NCBI GenBank assembly: GCA_026705345.1
Contig: JAPPAV010000026.1
Span: forward strand, 1-64,000
Direction: 5' to 3'
Origin: Gammaproteobacteria bacterium
GTDB lineage: Bacteria; Pseudomonadota; Gammaproteobacteria; Pseudomonadales; Azotimanducaceae
Length of the DNA: 64,000 bases
In this document: piece by piece, positions 19,828 through 28,799 of the stretch
Layout: every line of letters begins with the position of its first letter
How positions within the stretch are numbered: the first letter of the stretch is position 1
The notes under the pieces: generated by a model
What the model was told of the DNA's origin: nothing
Database searches by the model: none
What the model saw: the letters and a program-made list of their open reading frames with translations, nothing else
Program-made: the position numbers and the translations under genes

Positions 19828-20973
19828 TCAGTGGCGCTCGTTGAAGATTCCCGGCGTCGACAACACGACCCGGACGAGGTCCAGCTGGCGGGAAAGGCCC
19901 AGTCGGGTCAGCGCCTCGCGGATATTCCATCGCACCGCAGCTTGCGTCCGATGTGTCGCTGCGGCGATCGAAGCCGCCGTGCCGCCTGCGGCGAGCGCGG
20001 CCGCCACGCGGGCCTGAGCCGGCGTGAGCCCCAGGGCCGCCGCCAGGCGCTCCGCGTTGACCGCAGGCGCGGCGAAGGGTTCCGCAAGCAGGATCCGGGC
20101 GACGCAGCGGTCCAACGGCGGCGGCACCTCTGCCGGGTCCGTGGGCGTAGCGTAGAGCACCAGCGGTGCGCGTTGCGGCCGGGCAATCGGCATCGATCCA
20201 CCGCGGCGTTTTCGGCAAGCCGCGTCGACCAGCCCCGCCATGCGGTCAATGTCCGCCGGCGGGACGCCGACTAGGTGACCCTGGCGATCCGACATGCCTT
20301 CGCCCCGTGCGAGCAGGATGCGCGCGTGGTCGTTGGCCTCGACAATCCGGCCCTCGCGGTCCAGTAGAAGTATCCCAATACGGCGCGTGTCGAGCAGCGC
20401 CGTAGTACTCATGCCATCGGCGCGGGCATCGGCCAATGCATGTCGGACTCGGACGAACTGGCGTACATGGGGCAGCAGCTGCCGGATCGCATCGATCTGG
20501 TCGGTACGCCAATCACTCGCGTGCCCCCCTCCCGGCCCCACCAGCGACCAAGCAACCTGCAGGTCGCGCGTGGCGGTCATTCGGACGTTCAGGCAGTTCT
20601 CGCCGGCGTTGGGCACGAGGTATTCGTTGTACGTCGGGGAAGTCCGGCGTACGCCGTCCGGCAACAGCGAGGCCGTGTGGACCAGTTTTCCGAACGGCTC
20701 CCGGAGAACCGCAGCAGGACGCTCGTCGATCGCCGCATAGTTCTCGGCGTAGTCGCGTTTCAAATCGGGTCGTGGCTCGCCGCGCAGCAGGAGCCACCGG
20801 AGCTTGATGTCCATCCCGCCCAGCGGGTGCAGGCCCGCCAGAAGCAGGTCGTTACCCTGGAGGCCGCAGGTGTCGTCGATCAACGCCGATGCGGCCGGCC
20901 ACTTGGTTTCGTCGAGTTCCGCTTCGCGCAGCAACTCGACGATCTCGTCCACACGATCCCCAATGGGCACCAA
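19828..20973 (-). CDS. LuxR-type HTH transcriptional regulator with PAS-like sensor region
   Basis: A 381-residue regulator. The C-terminal 60 residues (LTPAQARVAAALAAGG through QAAVRWNIREALTRLGL) form a LuxR/GerE-type helix-turn-helix. A PAS-like segment (GILLLDREGRIVEANDHAR) lies near residues 200-220. The N-terminal 190 residues do not resemble an acyl-homoserine-lactone-binding domain. The start is TTG at 20973 or GTG at 20970, downstream of GGGGGAG. It lies just upstream of the giant subtilase on the same strand and may control it through the palindrome at 19748, but no ligand can be proposed. Confidence 0.85.
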   Translation of the reverse strand: MVPIGDRVDEIVELLREAELDETKWPAASALIDDTCGLQGNDLLLAGLHPLGGMDIKLRWLLLRGEPRPDLKRDYAENYAAIDERPAAVLREPFGKLVHTASLLPDGVRRTSPTYNEYLVPNAGENCLNVRMTATRDLQVAWSLVGPGGGHASDWRTDQIDAIRQLLPHVRQFVRVRHALADARADGMSTTALLDTRRIGILLLDREGRIVEANDHARILLARGEGMSDRQGHLVGVPPADIDRMAGLVDAACRKRRGGSMPIARPQRAPLVLYATPTDPAEVPPPLDRCVARILLAEPFAAPAVNAERLAAALGLTPAQARVAAALAAGGTAASIAAATHRTQAAVRWNIREALTRLGLSRQLDLVRVVLSTPGIFNERH

Positions 20974-21069
20974 CGTCCGCCAACTCCCCCTTCGGTCCGA
21001 TCATAGGCCCAAGCGTAGGGTTACGGGTGCGCAAAATCCGGTAGTGCGTCGCACGCATTGCCGTCAATA

Positions 21070-21095
21070 CGGGCGACCGCAGGGTCGCCCCTACG
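21070..21095. repeat. Single copy of the intergenic hairpin repeat
   Basis: The element ends in GGGTCGCCCCTACG and forms an 8 bp stem GGGCGACC/GGTCGCCC with a short loop. It lies in the 141-base gap between the LuxR-type gene and the CmcJ-like gene, 20 bases beyond the latter's stop. Confidence 0.75.
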
Positions 21096-21114
21096 GTACC
21101 TTGCCGGTCCGAGG

Positions 21115-22050
21115 CTAGCGGGCGGCCCAGCTGGAGATCACGCCGTTCGGCAGCGCGTTCGGCACTTGGGCCTGGAATCTCGCTCTTCTCGCCTCCCGGT
21201 CGGTGTCTTCGTCGAACAGGGCCAGCACGCGCACCTCGATGGTCTCCCGCAACGGGGCGTCGTCGGGGGTGGTCGGATCGGCGATGGCACCGTGGTAGGT
21301 GGTGCGGAGGTTCGCCACCTCCTGGCGGGTGTCGTACTGCTTGAAGACCAGCGTCTCCCTCGGCGTCATGCGCGGGAAGTAGTACCACCGCTGGGCGGGG
21401 TTGTACGCGAGCCGGTAGCTGACCAGCCTGCGGCGCGGGAGGATGCCTCCCCAAGCGTCCGCCGCGATCATGTCATCGAACGCGACCGTCTGCATGTCGC
21501 AGACCGCGAGCGGCATGACCTCGATGTCGTGTTCGAGGTCGGTGCTGCGCCAGACGTTGTACATGGCGCAGTGCCGTCCGTCGACGAACTCGTTCCAGCG
21601 GTTCTCGGCAAAGGGACTGATGTCGGCGTGGGTGCCGCCGTAGCCACCCGGGCTGCCGTTGGCGGTGGGCCGGTGACCCCGCGGATGCCCGGCCGGCAAT
21701 CCGTTGTAGCCGTTGCGGTACTGGTGCTGGATCACCCGCGTCCCACTGCATCCCGTTAACCGGCGCACCAGCCGTGAACACTCGTCGTAGAACCGCCTTG
21801 TCACCATATCCTGATCGTGCAGGTCCGTGACGGTGGTTTCGGCGTCGGCGAGCGTGAAACCGTGTTTGTCCAACGACGGCGGCGGTTCCAGCAACCGCGC
21901 GTCGTACACCCGGATCGACTTTCGCTGATACATGGTGTTGCGCTCATTCGCGTCCGGCACCCACTCCGGAGGCGGCATCCGCACACGGCGATAGCGATCG
22001 TTGGCGAAGCTGCCAGTGGAATCGACGAACGGCAACGGCGTCTGGCTCAT
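21115..22050 (-). CDS. CmcJ/NvfI family oxidoreductase
   Basis: A 311-residue protein resembling the CmcJ/NvfI group of putative 2-oxoglutarate/Fe(II) oxygenases found in secondary metabolism and catabolic clusters. The motif GGTHADISPF provides an H-x-D metal site, and the ending ETIEVRVLALFD is typical of the family. The track ORF starts further upstream; I prefer the ATG at 22050 (MSQTPLPFVDS) because AAGGAGCC precedes it. It is divergent from the fused CoA-transferase, 77 bases away. Substrate unknown. Confidence 0.75.
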   Translation of the reverse strand: MSQTPLPFVDSTGSFANDRYRRVRMPPPEWVPDANERNTMYQRKSIRVYDARLLEPPPSLDKHGFTLADAETTVTDLHDQDMVTRRFYDECSRLVRRLTGCSGTRVIQHQYRNGYNGLPAGHPRGHRPTANGSPGGYGGTHADISPFAENRWNEFVDGRHCAMYNVWRSTDLEHDIEVMPLAVCDMQTVAFDDMIAADAWGGILPRRRLVSYRLAYNPAQRWYYFPRMTPRETLVFKQYDTRQEVANLRTTYHGAIADPTTPDDAPLRETIEVRVLALFDEDTDREARRARFQAQVPNALPNGVISSWAAR

Positions 22051-22127
22051 GGTCGGCTCCTTGTCGTCGAGGACTTCCAAAGGGTACTTTTCGCAACGAT
22101 GATTCGACAACCCCGGCGCGGTCTGCG

Positions 22128-24392
22128 GTGATCCCCCTGCGCGTTCTCCAGGTGGGCACCGACCCATCCGTCGCGTACTGCGGACTGCAGTTCGCCCTGT
22201 GGGGGGCCGACGTGGCCGTGTTCCGGGTGCCTGGGGAAGCCGTTAGCGATGCGCTGACGGAACGCTATCTCTCCGCCAACAAGCGCCTGGTCACCCGTGC
22301 CGCCGAAGCCGCAGGTTCGGATATCTTGCTCACCGCGCAATCCACGGCCGCGCTTGACCGGCTCGGCATCGAACACCGGGATGCCATCGTGTCCCGAGTC
22401 ATGCCCTACGCCGAGAACGGCGCTCTCGACGGCACGCCGTCGGTGCCTCTCTTGCTGGAGGCCGCGTCGGGCTATCTCAGCATCAACGGCAGCCCTGATC
22501 GGGAACCCCTGCGGGCACCGGCCAACCTTGCAGCCTACATCGTTGGTGCCAGCGCGTTCGGCGCGACGCTGGCGGCGGTACACAAACGGCTCTCGACCGG
22601 CGAAGTCGAGCGGGTGGTCACCAGCGGACTGGATGTCCTGGCTTCGATGACGCCATTCCTGCGTAGCCAGTTGACTGGCCGGGCGGACGAGCGCCACGGC
22701 GGACCCGCCACCGGCGTTCGGCTGTTCCCGGTGGGCGACGGCAAGGTGTCGGCGAACCTGGCCGACGAGTCGACGTTCACGATGGCATTGGGCGTTCTGG
22801 GCATCGACCGTACCTCAGTACCGGCGGACCTCGACACGCCCGCCCAGCGCCATGACGATCCAGCGGCCTTGGGCGAGTTTCTTCGTTCGAACAGCGCGGG
22901 CAGGAGCGCGGAGGCGTTCTTCAAGGCGATGATCGACCTCGGTGCGCCGCGGATCGGGCTGTTTCAAGAGCCGAGCATGCTGCTCTGCAACGAACACATG
23001 CTCGCCACCGGGTACTTCCGAACACTCGATGATCCGAAACATGGGGAGACCGCCTACCCGGGCATGCCAGCCGCGATGAGCCGGATCGACCCCCCGCCGC
23101 TCGAACCGATGCGGAATTCCGGGAACGGATGGATGGCCGCAGACATCATGTCGGGGCATCATCGAAGCCGCCGCCGTCCCTTGGAGGGTCTTCGCATCAT
23201 CGACTTCACCCAAGCCTGGATCGGACCGTTCGCCACCAACATGCTGGCCGACCTCGGCGCGGACGTGATCAAGGTCGAAAGTCATCGCCGGCCTGACATC
23301 TGGCGCAATTCGCGGCCAGCGAGCCGGACGCTCCGAAACCCAAGCGCACACCCGCTCAACACAAGCGCCAACTTCGCCAGCACCAATCGCAACAAGCGCG
23401 GCATTGCCGTCGACCTGAACGACGAGCGGGGGCGAAACGTGGCCCGGGAACTGATCCGCACCGCCGATGTCGTGACGAGCAATTTCACACCCCGGGTGAT
23501 GCACAAGTTCGGACTCGATCACGCCTCGCTCGCTGCAACCAAGCACGACATCATCACGGTTACCTGGTCCGGCTACGGCGAGACGGGCCCGTATGCGGCC
23601 TACAAGGCCAATGGCGCGACGATCGAGGCGATGGCCGGATGGGATGCGTTGTTCGGCTACGCCGACGGCGACCCCATGGTGATGGGGTTCTACCAGATGG
23701 ACGCCATCACCGGACTCAAGATGGCCGCCTGTGCGCTGCTCGCGCTGGTGCATCGCGACTTGACCGGCGAGGGTCAGGAGGTGGTCGGTTCGATGATCGC
23801 CTCAGCCGTCCCCTACATCGGCGAGGAGGTCATGCGCGCAAGCATCTCGGGGGGTAATACGCGTTGGGGGAACCGGCACCCACGGATGGTGCCCCATGGT
23901 GTCTATCCGGTCGAAGGCGACGACCAATGGATTGCGCTGGCATGCCGGAACGACGAGGACTGGCACAAGCTCGCCGGCCTGATCGGCATGGACTTCGATG
24001 CGTTGAACTCGCTTTGGGCGCGACGAGCCGCCGAGGACGAAATCGACAGTCGAATCGAGGACTGGTCCCGATGCCGGTTCCGCGCCACGGCGGTTGCCGA
24101 GGCCGTCGCGGCCGGCGTTCCCGCCGCGCCCGTACTCGACGTGCTCGAAATACTCGACTACCCCGAGTTCGCCGAGCGTGAGTGGTTTCCGGAACAGTGC
24201 CATCCCGACTTGGGAACGCTTCGATTCGGCGGGTTCCCGTGGGCATTCGCCCACGCCGAACTGGCCGCCGAACGGCCACCGCCTCGCTTGGGCGAGCACA
24301 CCCGCGAGATACTCATCGAGATAGGCCTCGACGCGTCCGAAGTCGAGGCGTTGTACCGGGACGAGGTAGTCGGCACCGTGTTACGTTCGTAG
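22128..24392 (+). CDS. Fused two-domain CaiB/BaiF CoA-transferase lacking the usual catalytic Asp
   Basis: At 754 residues this is two class III CoA-transferase domains in one chain: an N-terminal one (about 1-330, from LRVLQVGTDPSVAYCG) and a better conserved C-terminal one (about 345-740, from LEGLRIIDFTQAWIGPFATN). In class III enzymes the catalytic Asp lies in a G-x-G-Q-x-V-D-x-S motif. Here the C-terminal domain reads GEGQEVVGSM and the N-terminal one GEVERVVTSG, so Val replaces Asp in both. The start is GTG at 22128 with no clear ribosome binding site. It may be an inactive or altered transferase. Confidence 0.85.
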   Translation: MIPLRVLQVGTDPSVAYCGLQFALWGADVAVFRVPGEAVSDALTERYLSANKRLVTRAAEAAGSDILLTAQSTAALDRLGIEHRDAIVSRVMPYAENGALDGTPSVPLLLEAASGYLSINGSPDREPLRAPANLAAYIVGASAFGATLAAVHKRLSTGEVERVVTSGLDVLASMTPFLRSQLTGRADERHGGPATGVRLFPVGDGKVSANLADESTFTMALGVLGIDRTSVPADLDTPAQRHDDPAALGEFLRSNSAGRSAEAFFKAMIDLGAPRIGLFQEPSMLLCNEHMLATGYFRTLDDPKHGETAYPGMPAAMSRIDPPPLEPMRNSGNGWMAADIMSGHHRSRRRPLEGLRIIDFTQAWIGPFATNMLADLGADVIKVESHRRPDIWRNSRPASRTLRNPSAHPLNTSANFASTNRNKRGIAVDLNDERGRNVARELIRTADVVTSNFTPRVMHKFGLDHASLAATKHDIITVTWSGYGETGPYAAYKANGATIEAMAGWDALFGYADGDPMVMGFYQMDAITGLKMAACALLALVHRDLTGEGQEVVGSMIASAVPYIGEEVMRASISGGNTRWGNRHPRMVPHGVYPVEGDDQWIALACRNDEDWHKLAGLIGMDFDALNSLWARRAAEDEIDSRIEDWSRCRFRATAVAEAVAAGVPAAPVLDVLEILDYPEFAEREWFPEQCHPDLGTLRFGGFPWAFAHAELAAERPPPRLGEHTREILIEIGLDASEVEALYRDEVVGTVLRS

Positions 24393-24430
24393 GCTCCAAT
24401 ACGTATGCGGAGTGGCGTATCTACACCACG

Positions 24431-25237
24431 TTGATCGGTGCAGAGGATCTCGCGGGACTGTCCCCTGCCGAAGTCCGTATGTTCGATTGCAGGTTCGATC
24501 TCACGAATGCGGATGCCGGTAGCCGCCGCTACAGGGATGGCCACATCCCCCGGGCCGCATACCTGCACTTGAATATCGATCTGTCCGGTCCCGTAGAACC
24601 TGGCAAAAGCGGGCGCCATCCCCTACCGAAACGCGCGGCGTTCGAGGCCTTGTTGACCGAACACGGTGTCACCGACGAAACGCAGATCGTCGCCTACGAC
24701 GACGTGGGCGGCATGTTCGCCGCCCGGCTTTGGTGGATGGTCCGGTGGACCGGACACACCGCCGTCGCGGTACTCGACGGCGGTTACCAAGCCTGGCTCA
24801 AACGCGAAGGGGCGCACGCGGCAAGGGATACTGCCCGGGCGCCTGTTGTTCCGTCTCCGGTGTCGATGCAACAGGTTCGCGAACACGTGGACGCCGGCAC
24901 TTGGACCCTCGTCGACGCCCGGGCCAGCGACCGGTTTCACGGCAAGAACGAAACCATCGATCCGGTCGCGGGCCACATCGCCGGAGCGCTGAACGCGCCA
25001 TTTCAAGGCAATCTCGGCGATGACGGCCGGTTCCTCGAACGGGCCGAATTGCAACGCCGGTTTAGTGCCCTGCTCGCCGGCGAAGGCGGCAAGCCGGTGG
25101 TTTGCTACTGCGGTTCCGGCGTGACGGCGGCCCACAACGTGCTCGCCATGGTCCACGCCGGCATGCCGGAGCCCGCGCTCTATCCGGGTTCCTTTAGCGA
25201 GTGGATCACCGACCCCGGCAATCCCGTCGCGACATAG
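24431..25237 (+). CDS. Rhodanese-type sulfurtransferase (two-domain)
   Basis: Two tandem rhodanese domains, with the active-site loop CYCGSGVTA in the second; the CGSGV form is typical of 3-mercaptopyruvate sulfurtransferases rather than the CRKGV of thiosulfate sulfurtransferases. It transfers sulfane sulfur to a thiol or cyanide acceptor. The track ORF starts inside the preceding CoA-transferase; homology begins near YTTLIGAEDL, and the only nearby in-frame start is TTG at 24431, giving 268 residues. The start is therefore uncertain. The gene follows the fused CoA-transferase by under 40 bases. Confidence 0.85.
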   Translation: MIGAEDLAGLSPAEVRMFDCRFDLTNADAGSRRYRDGHIPRAAYLHLNIDLSGPVEPGKSGRHPLPKRAAFEALLTEHGVTDETQIVAYDDVGGMFAARLWWMVRWTGHTAVAVLDGGYQAWLKREGAHAARDTARAPVVPSPVSMQQVREHVDAGTWTLVDARASDRFHGKNETIDPVAGHIAGALNAPFQGNLGDDGRFLERAELQRRFSALLAGEGGKPVVCYCGSGVTAAHNVLAMVHAGMPEPALYPGSFSEWITDPGNPVAT

Positions 25238-25248
25238 CACGCCGACCG

Positions 25249-27579
25249 TTAGCGGAGCGCGCCGATGCCACGCAAGTGCTCGATCTCCTCGTTTTCCATT
25301 CCCAGGTGATCGCGCAGCACCTCGTCGCTGTGCTGGCCGAGACACGGCGCAGCCGAGCGCAGCCGCTGTGGGGTTCGGGAGTAGATCGTTGCCGGGCCAT
25401 CGTACGGCGTCGGTCCCATGACGGGATGATCAAGCGTTTCGAAGAACCCCCGGTGGGCTAGCTGGGGATCTTCGTACAGGTCGCTTGGCCTCATGACGAC
25501 GTAGGCAGGGACACCGACCCGACGCAGCTCCGCCGCCGCCCCGAAGGCGTCGCGTGCACGGCACCAGTCACCAAGTTCGACCCCGTTAAGCATCGTTCCG
25601 AGTGCTTCACGCTCGTCCGGCGTTTCGACACCGACGGCAACGTAGCGTTGCTCGCCCGCGCACGCAAAGACGCCGTGCGGATCGAGGCCGGGCGAGGCCT
25701 GACCCAAACGCTGCGCGACACGACCGTTGGCGGCGTAGTCGAGGATCAACGGTTCGAGGAACCGGATGCCGCACTCTATCTGCGCAAGATCGATATATTG
25801 GCCGAGTCCCGTACGACGTCGATCCATGAGCGCCGCAACCAGCACGCTGATGCCGAAACGCGGTGAAATGAAGTCCGTGTACGCGCCCCAGGGACCCGAT
25901 GGTTGCCGGTCCGGCCAACCGACCAGGTCGAACAACCCCGCTATGCACGCGCCCTGTCCGCCGAAACCGGAATATCCGCGTTCGCGACCGGTCTGGCCAC
26001 GCATCGACGTGGACAGCATGACGAGGTCGTCGCGGTTCGCACAGAGCGTCTGCCAATCGAGGCCGAACCGGGCCATCGTTCCCGGCGAATAGCTCTCCAG
26101 GACCACATCCGCCCAGTCGGCCATCCGACGAGCCAGTTTCGGTCCTTCCGGGTTCTTGAGGTCGATGGTCATGCCAAGCTTCGAGGTGTTGAAATTGGCC
26201 ATGAACTGCGCTCGATCCTGACCCGGTTCGTCGTCCTTGAACGGCGGCGCCGTACGCAACAGGTCGACCCGGTTTGCCGACTCGATGCGCACCACGGTGG
26301 CGCCGTGGTCGGCCAGCGCCTTGCCGATCATGGGTCCGACGCCTACCCAGCTGAAATCGGCCACCTTCAGCCCGGCAAACGGCGCGGTACGGGTTCCCGC
26401 CCCCTGCCTACGTGGACGCGGGGAAGGCGGACTCGAGGACCCCAAGGCCGGTGCTTTGCGGTTCAACGACAACGGCGTTCTAGACAGCCGGGCAAAGGGG
26501 CCGGCATGGACCTGTACGGGGACGCGGCTGGTCAACTCGTGCCGATTCGTTGTGCTCGTCAGCCAAAAGTCGCGATCAGCCAGTTGCGGATCGCGCAGGA
26601 GGTCGGGAATCGTGTGGATCGCGGCCAAGGTGAGACCGTGTCGGGCCGAGAAAAGCTGGACTTCCTGCAGGGTCTTCGTAGTAAGCAGTTCTTCGATCAA
26701 GTCGGCCGCCGTCTGGGCTGCTTCGAGGTCCAGTTCACCGGCACGAAGCAAAGAGAGCCACGAACTGAGGTCCATTCCACGGACGTTGTCCGGGACGTCC
26801 ATCCCCGAAGACTCCACCCAGCGCAGCAGCGCGTCGAAGGTGCGTTCACCGATGTGGCGCATCTGAAAGCGAACTTGGACCAATCCGTCACGACACTGGA
26901 CATTGCCTGGCAACTTCAGTCGCTGCCGGGCCGCCGACGGCGGTGACTGGCCCCGGAACTCGCTGGTTCCGGGCGGATTGCGGCCCGTATTCGGCGGATA
27001 GCCCGTGGCGTTCATCAGCGTCCAGACGACGCATGCCTGGGCAGAGACGTCCAGGTGCTGGCCGAGCCCCGACTGCTCGCGTTCGTAGAGGGCGACGACG
27101 ATGTCGGCCGCGGCTTGCACACCGGCGTGGAACGCGGCTTGCGGCATCGCGCCCATCGGGACGGGCGGACGGTCGGGGTCGCCCTGCAGCCCCACCAGCC
27201 CGCCCGCCGCTTCGACGGTCACTTCCGCGGCTGGTGCGCCGGCGAGCGGTCCCGTCGTGCCGAAGGGGGTGACGGACACGTGGATGAGCCCGGGAAAGTC
27301 CCCAGCGAGATCTCGGCAACGCCCGGATTCGATGAATACGTCCGCGTCAGCCAGGAAGGGCGTTGCGTCGTCGGCGACAACACTCTTCTTGCCCGCGCCG
27401 ACGCACGCCCAATACAGCGACTCGTCGCCATCGAACGGTCCCATGCGGCGCGACTCGCATCCCTCCGCCGGCTCGATCTTGAAGACCTCGGCACCAAGTT
27501 CGGCGAGTACCTTTCCGGCGAGTTCACCCCAGCGCGTGGTGGCGTCGATGACGCGGATGCGATCGAGTGGCGGTTTCAC
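25249..27579 (-). CDS. Fused two-domain CaiB/BaiF CoA-transferase
   Basis: A 776-residue chain with two class III CoA-transferase domains. The N-terminal domain (1 to about 370) contains GLGQHLDVSAQ and the C-terminal domain (from FAGLKVADFSWVGVGP near 390) contains GLGQYIDLAQ; both keep the catalytic Asp. The substrate is a carboxylic acid not identifiable here. The GTG start overlaps the stop of the upstream CoA-transferase by four bases (GTGA), so translation is probably coupled. It is the last of three CoA-transferase genes in the operon and ends 12 bases from the convergent rhodanese gene. Confidence 0.88.
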   Translation of the reverse strand: MKPPLDRIRVIDATTRWGELAGKVLAELGAEVFKIEPAEGCESRRMGPFDGDESLYWACVGAGKKSVVADDATPFLADADVFIESGRCRDLAGDFPGLIHVSVTPFGTTGPLAGAPAAEVTVEAAGGLVGLQGDPDRPPVPMGAMPQAAFHAGVQAAADIVVALYEREQSGLGQHLDVSAQACVVWTLMNATGYPPNTGRNPPGTSEFRGQSPPSAARQRLKLPGNVQCRDGLVQVRFQMRHIGERTFDALLRWVESSGMDVPDNVRGMDLSSWLSLLRAGELDLEAAQTAADLIEELLTTKTLQEVQLFSARHGLTLAAIHTIPDLLRDPQLADRDFWLTSTTNRHELTSRVPVQVHAGPFARLSRTPLSLNRKAPALGSSSPPSPRPRRQGAGTRTAPFAGLKVADFSWVGVGPMIGKALADHGATVVRIESANRVDLLRTAPPFKDDEPGQDRAQFMANFNTSKLGMTIDLKNPEGPKLARRMADWADVVLESYSPGTMARFGLDWQTLCANRDDLVMLSTSMRGQTGRERGYSGFGGQGACIAGLFDLVGWPDRQPSGPWGAYTDFISPRFGISVLVAALMDRRRTGLGQYIDLAQIECGIRFLEPLILDYAANGRVAQRLGQASPGLDPHGVFACAGEQRYVAVGVETPDEREALGTMLNGVELGDWCRARDAFGAAAELRRVGVPAYVVMRPSDLYEDPQLAHRGFFETLDHPVMGPTPYDGPATIYSRTPQRLRSAAPCLGQHSDEVLRDHLGMENEEIEHLRGIGALR

Positions 27580-28799
27580 GAAAGCCTTGGCGTAGTGCCG
27601 ATGACACCGTCGCGTTCCAGGTCGTCCATCTCGGCCTCGCTCAAGCCAAGCAGATCACCCAGCAACTCCCGGTTGTGCTCGCCCAGGGTCGGTGCCGGGC
27701 GGTCGATGTCGAAGGGTTCCTCGCCGACGCGGTACGGCGCGGCCGGATGCGGCAGCACGCCGACGTGGTCCCGCTCCATCAGCTTCCAGAATCCACGCCC
27801 GGCGAGATGTGGGTCGGTCGCAAGTTCCAAGCCGCTCGCCACGTAGCCGGCCCGCACGCCGACAGCCTGGAGTTCCAGCATCAGCACTTCGGCCACCTGG
27901 CCTTCGGTGAAGCTCGCAATCGCGGCATCAAGCTCATCGACCCAGCTCAAGCGGTCCGCCACGTCGCCGAACCCGTCAATACCCGAGAACGCCGAGAACG
28001 CATCCCACTCGGTTTCCGACTGCACGGCGATGGCGATCCACTCGTCTTCGCCGACGCACCGGTAGACGCCGTGGGGCGCATGACGCGAGGAGCGGTTGCC
28101 GCGCCGCGGCGGCGGCGCGCCCGTGACGGACTGGGTCAGAATCCCCTGCACGCCGAGCGGGAACAGGCACTCGGATTGGGACAGGTCGAGGTGTTGGCCT
28201 TCGCCGGTACGCTGCCGTTCGTAGAGCGCAGTGAGCAACGCGGCGGCACCGTTCAAGCCACCTACGGAGTCGCCGAGCGCAACGTGCACCATCGTCGGCG
28301 GATAGTCGGACTCGCCGGACAGATGCGGCAGTCCCGACGCCTGTTCCACGGTGGAACCGTAGGCCCGGTAGCTGGACCACGGACCATCCGTGCCGAACGC
28401 CGGCATCGAAATCATGACCAAGGCCGGATTGATACCCGACAGCACGGGGTAGTCGAGGCCGAGTTTCGGCAGCACGCCTGCCGAGTAGTTCTCGACAACA
28501 ACGTCGGAGACAGCCACCAAGCGCTTCAGCAGGTCGGTACCCACGGGTGTCGACAGATCGAGGGTCACCTCGCGTTTGTTGCGGTTGACCATGTTGAACG
28601 CCGGGTTCTTCTCTGCGCCGTGGCTGTCGATCCACCCCTGGGTCGCTTCCCAGCCTCGCCACCAGTCGAAGCGCACGCAGCCCTCAACCTTGACGACGTC
28701 GGCACCCATGTCCGCCAAATGGCGCGCCGCGAGCGGTCCCGCCCAGCCCATGGACAGGTCCACGACCCGCAAGCCCGCGAGAATCCCCGGCCGGCTCAC
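27576..28799 (-). CDS. CaiB/BaiF CoA-transferase (single domain)
   Basis: A 407-residue class III CoA-transferase of ordinary length. It begins with LAGLRVVDLSMGWAGPLAARH, and GEGQHLDLSQSE contains the catalytic Asp. The track shows a 759-residue ORF, but its N-terminal half is a shadow of the next gene; the real start is the GTG at 28797-28799, which overlaps the upstream stop by four bases (GTGA). Its own stop overlaps the start of the following fused CoA-transferase in the same way. Substrate unknown. Confidence 0.88.
   Translation of the reverse strand: MSRPGILAGLRVVDLSMGWAGPLAARHLADMGADVVKVEGCVRFDWWRGWEATQGWIDSHGAEKNPAFNMVNRNKREVTLDLSTPVGTDLLKRLVAVSDVVVENYSAGVLPKLGLDYPVLSGINPALVMISMPAFGTDGPWSSYRAYGSTVEQASGLPHLSGESDYPPTMVHVALGDSVGGLNGAAALLTALYERQRTGEGQHLDLSQSECLFPLGVQGILTQSVTGAPPPRRGNRSSRHAPHGVYRCVGEDEWIAIAVQSETEWDAFSAFSGIDGFGDVADRLSWVDELDAAIASFTEGQVAEVLMLELQAVGVRAGYVASGLELATDPHLAGRGFWKLMERDHVGVLPHPAAPYRVGEEPFDIDRPAPTLGEHNRELLGDLLGLSEAEMDDLERDGVIGTTPRLS

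Noticed and set aside
19828-20973. LuxR-type gene as an acyl-homoserine-lactone receptor
   Set aside because: The N-terminal half has no recognisable autoinducer-binding motif and carries a PAS-like segment instead.
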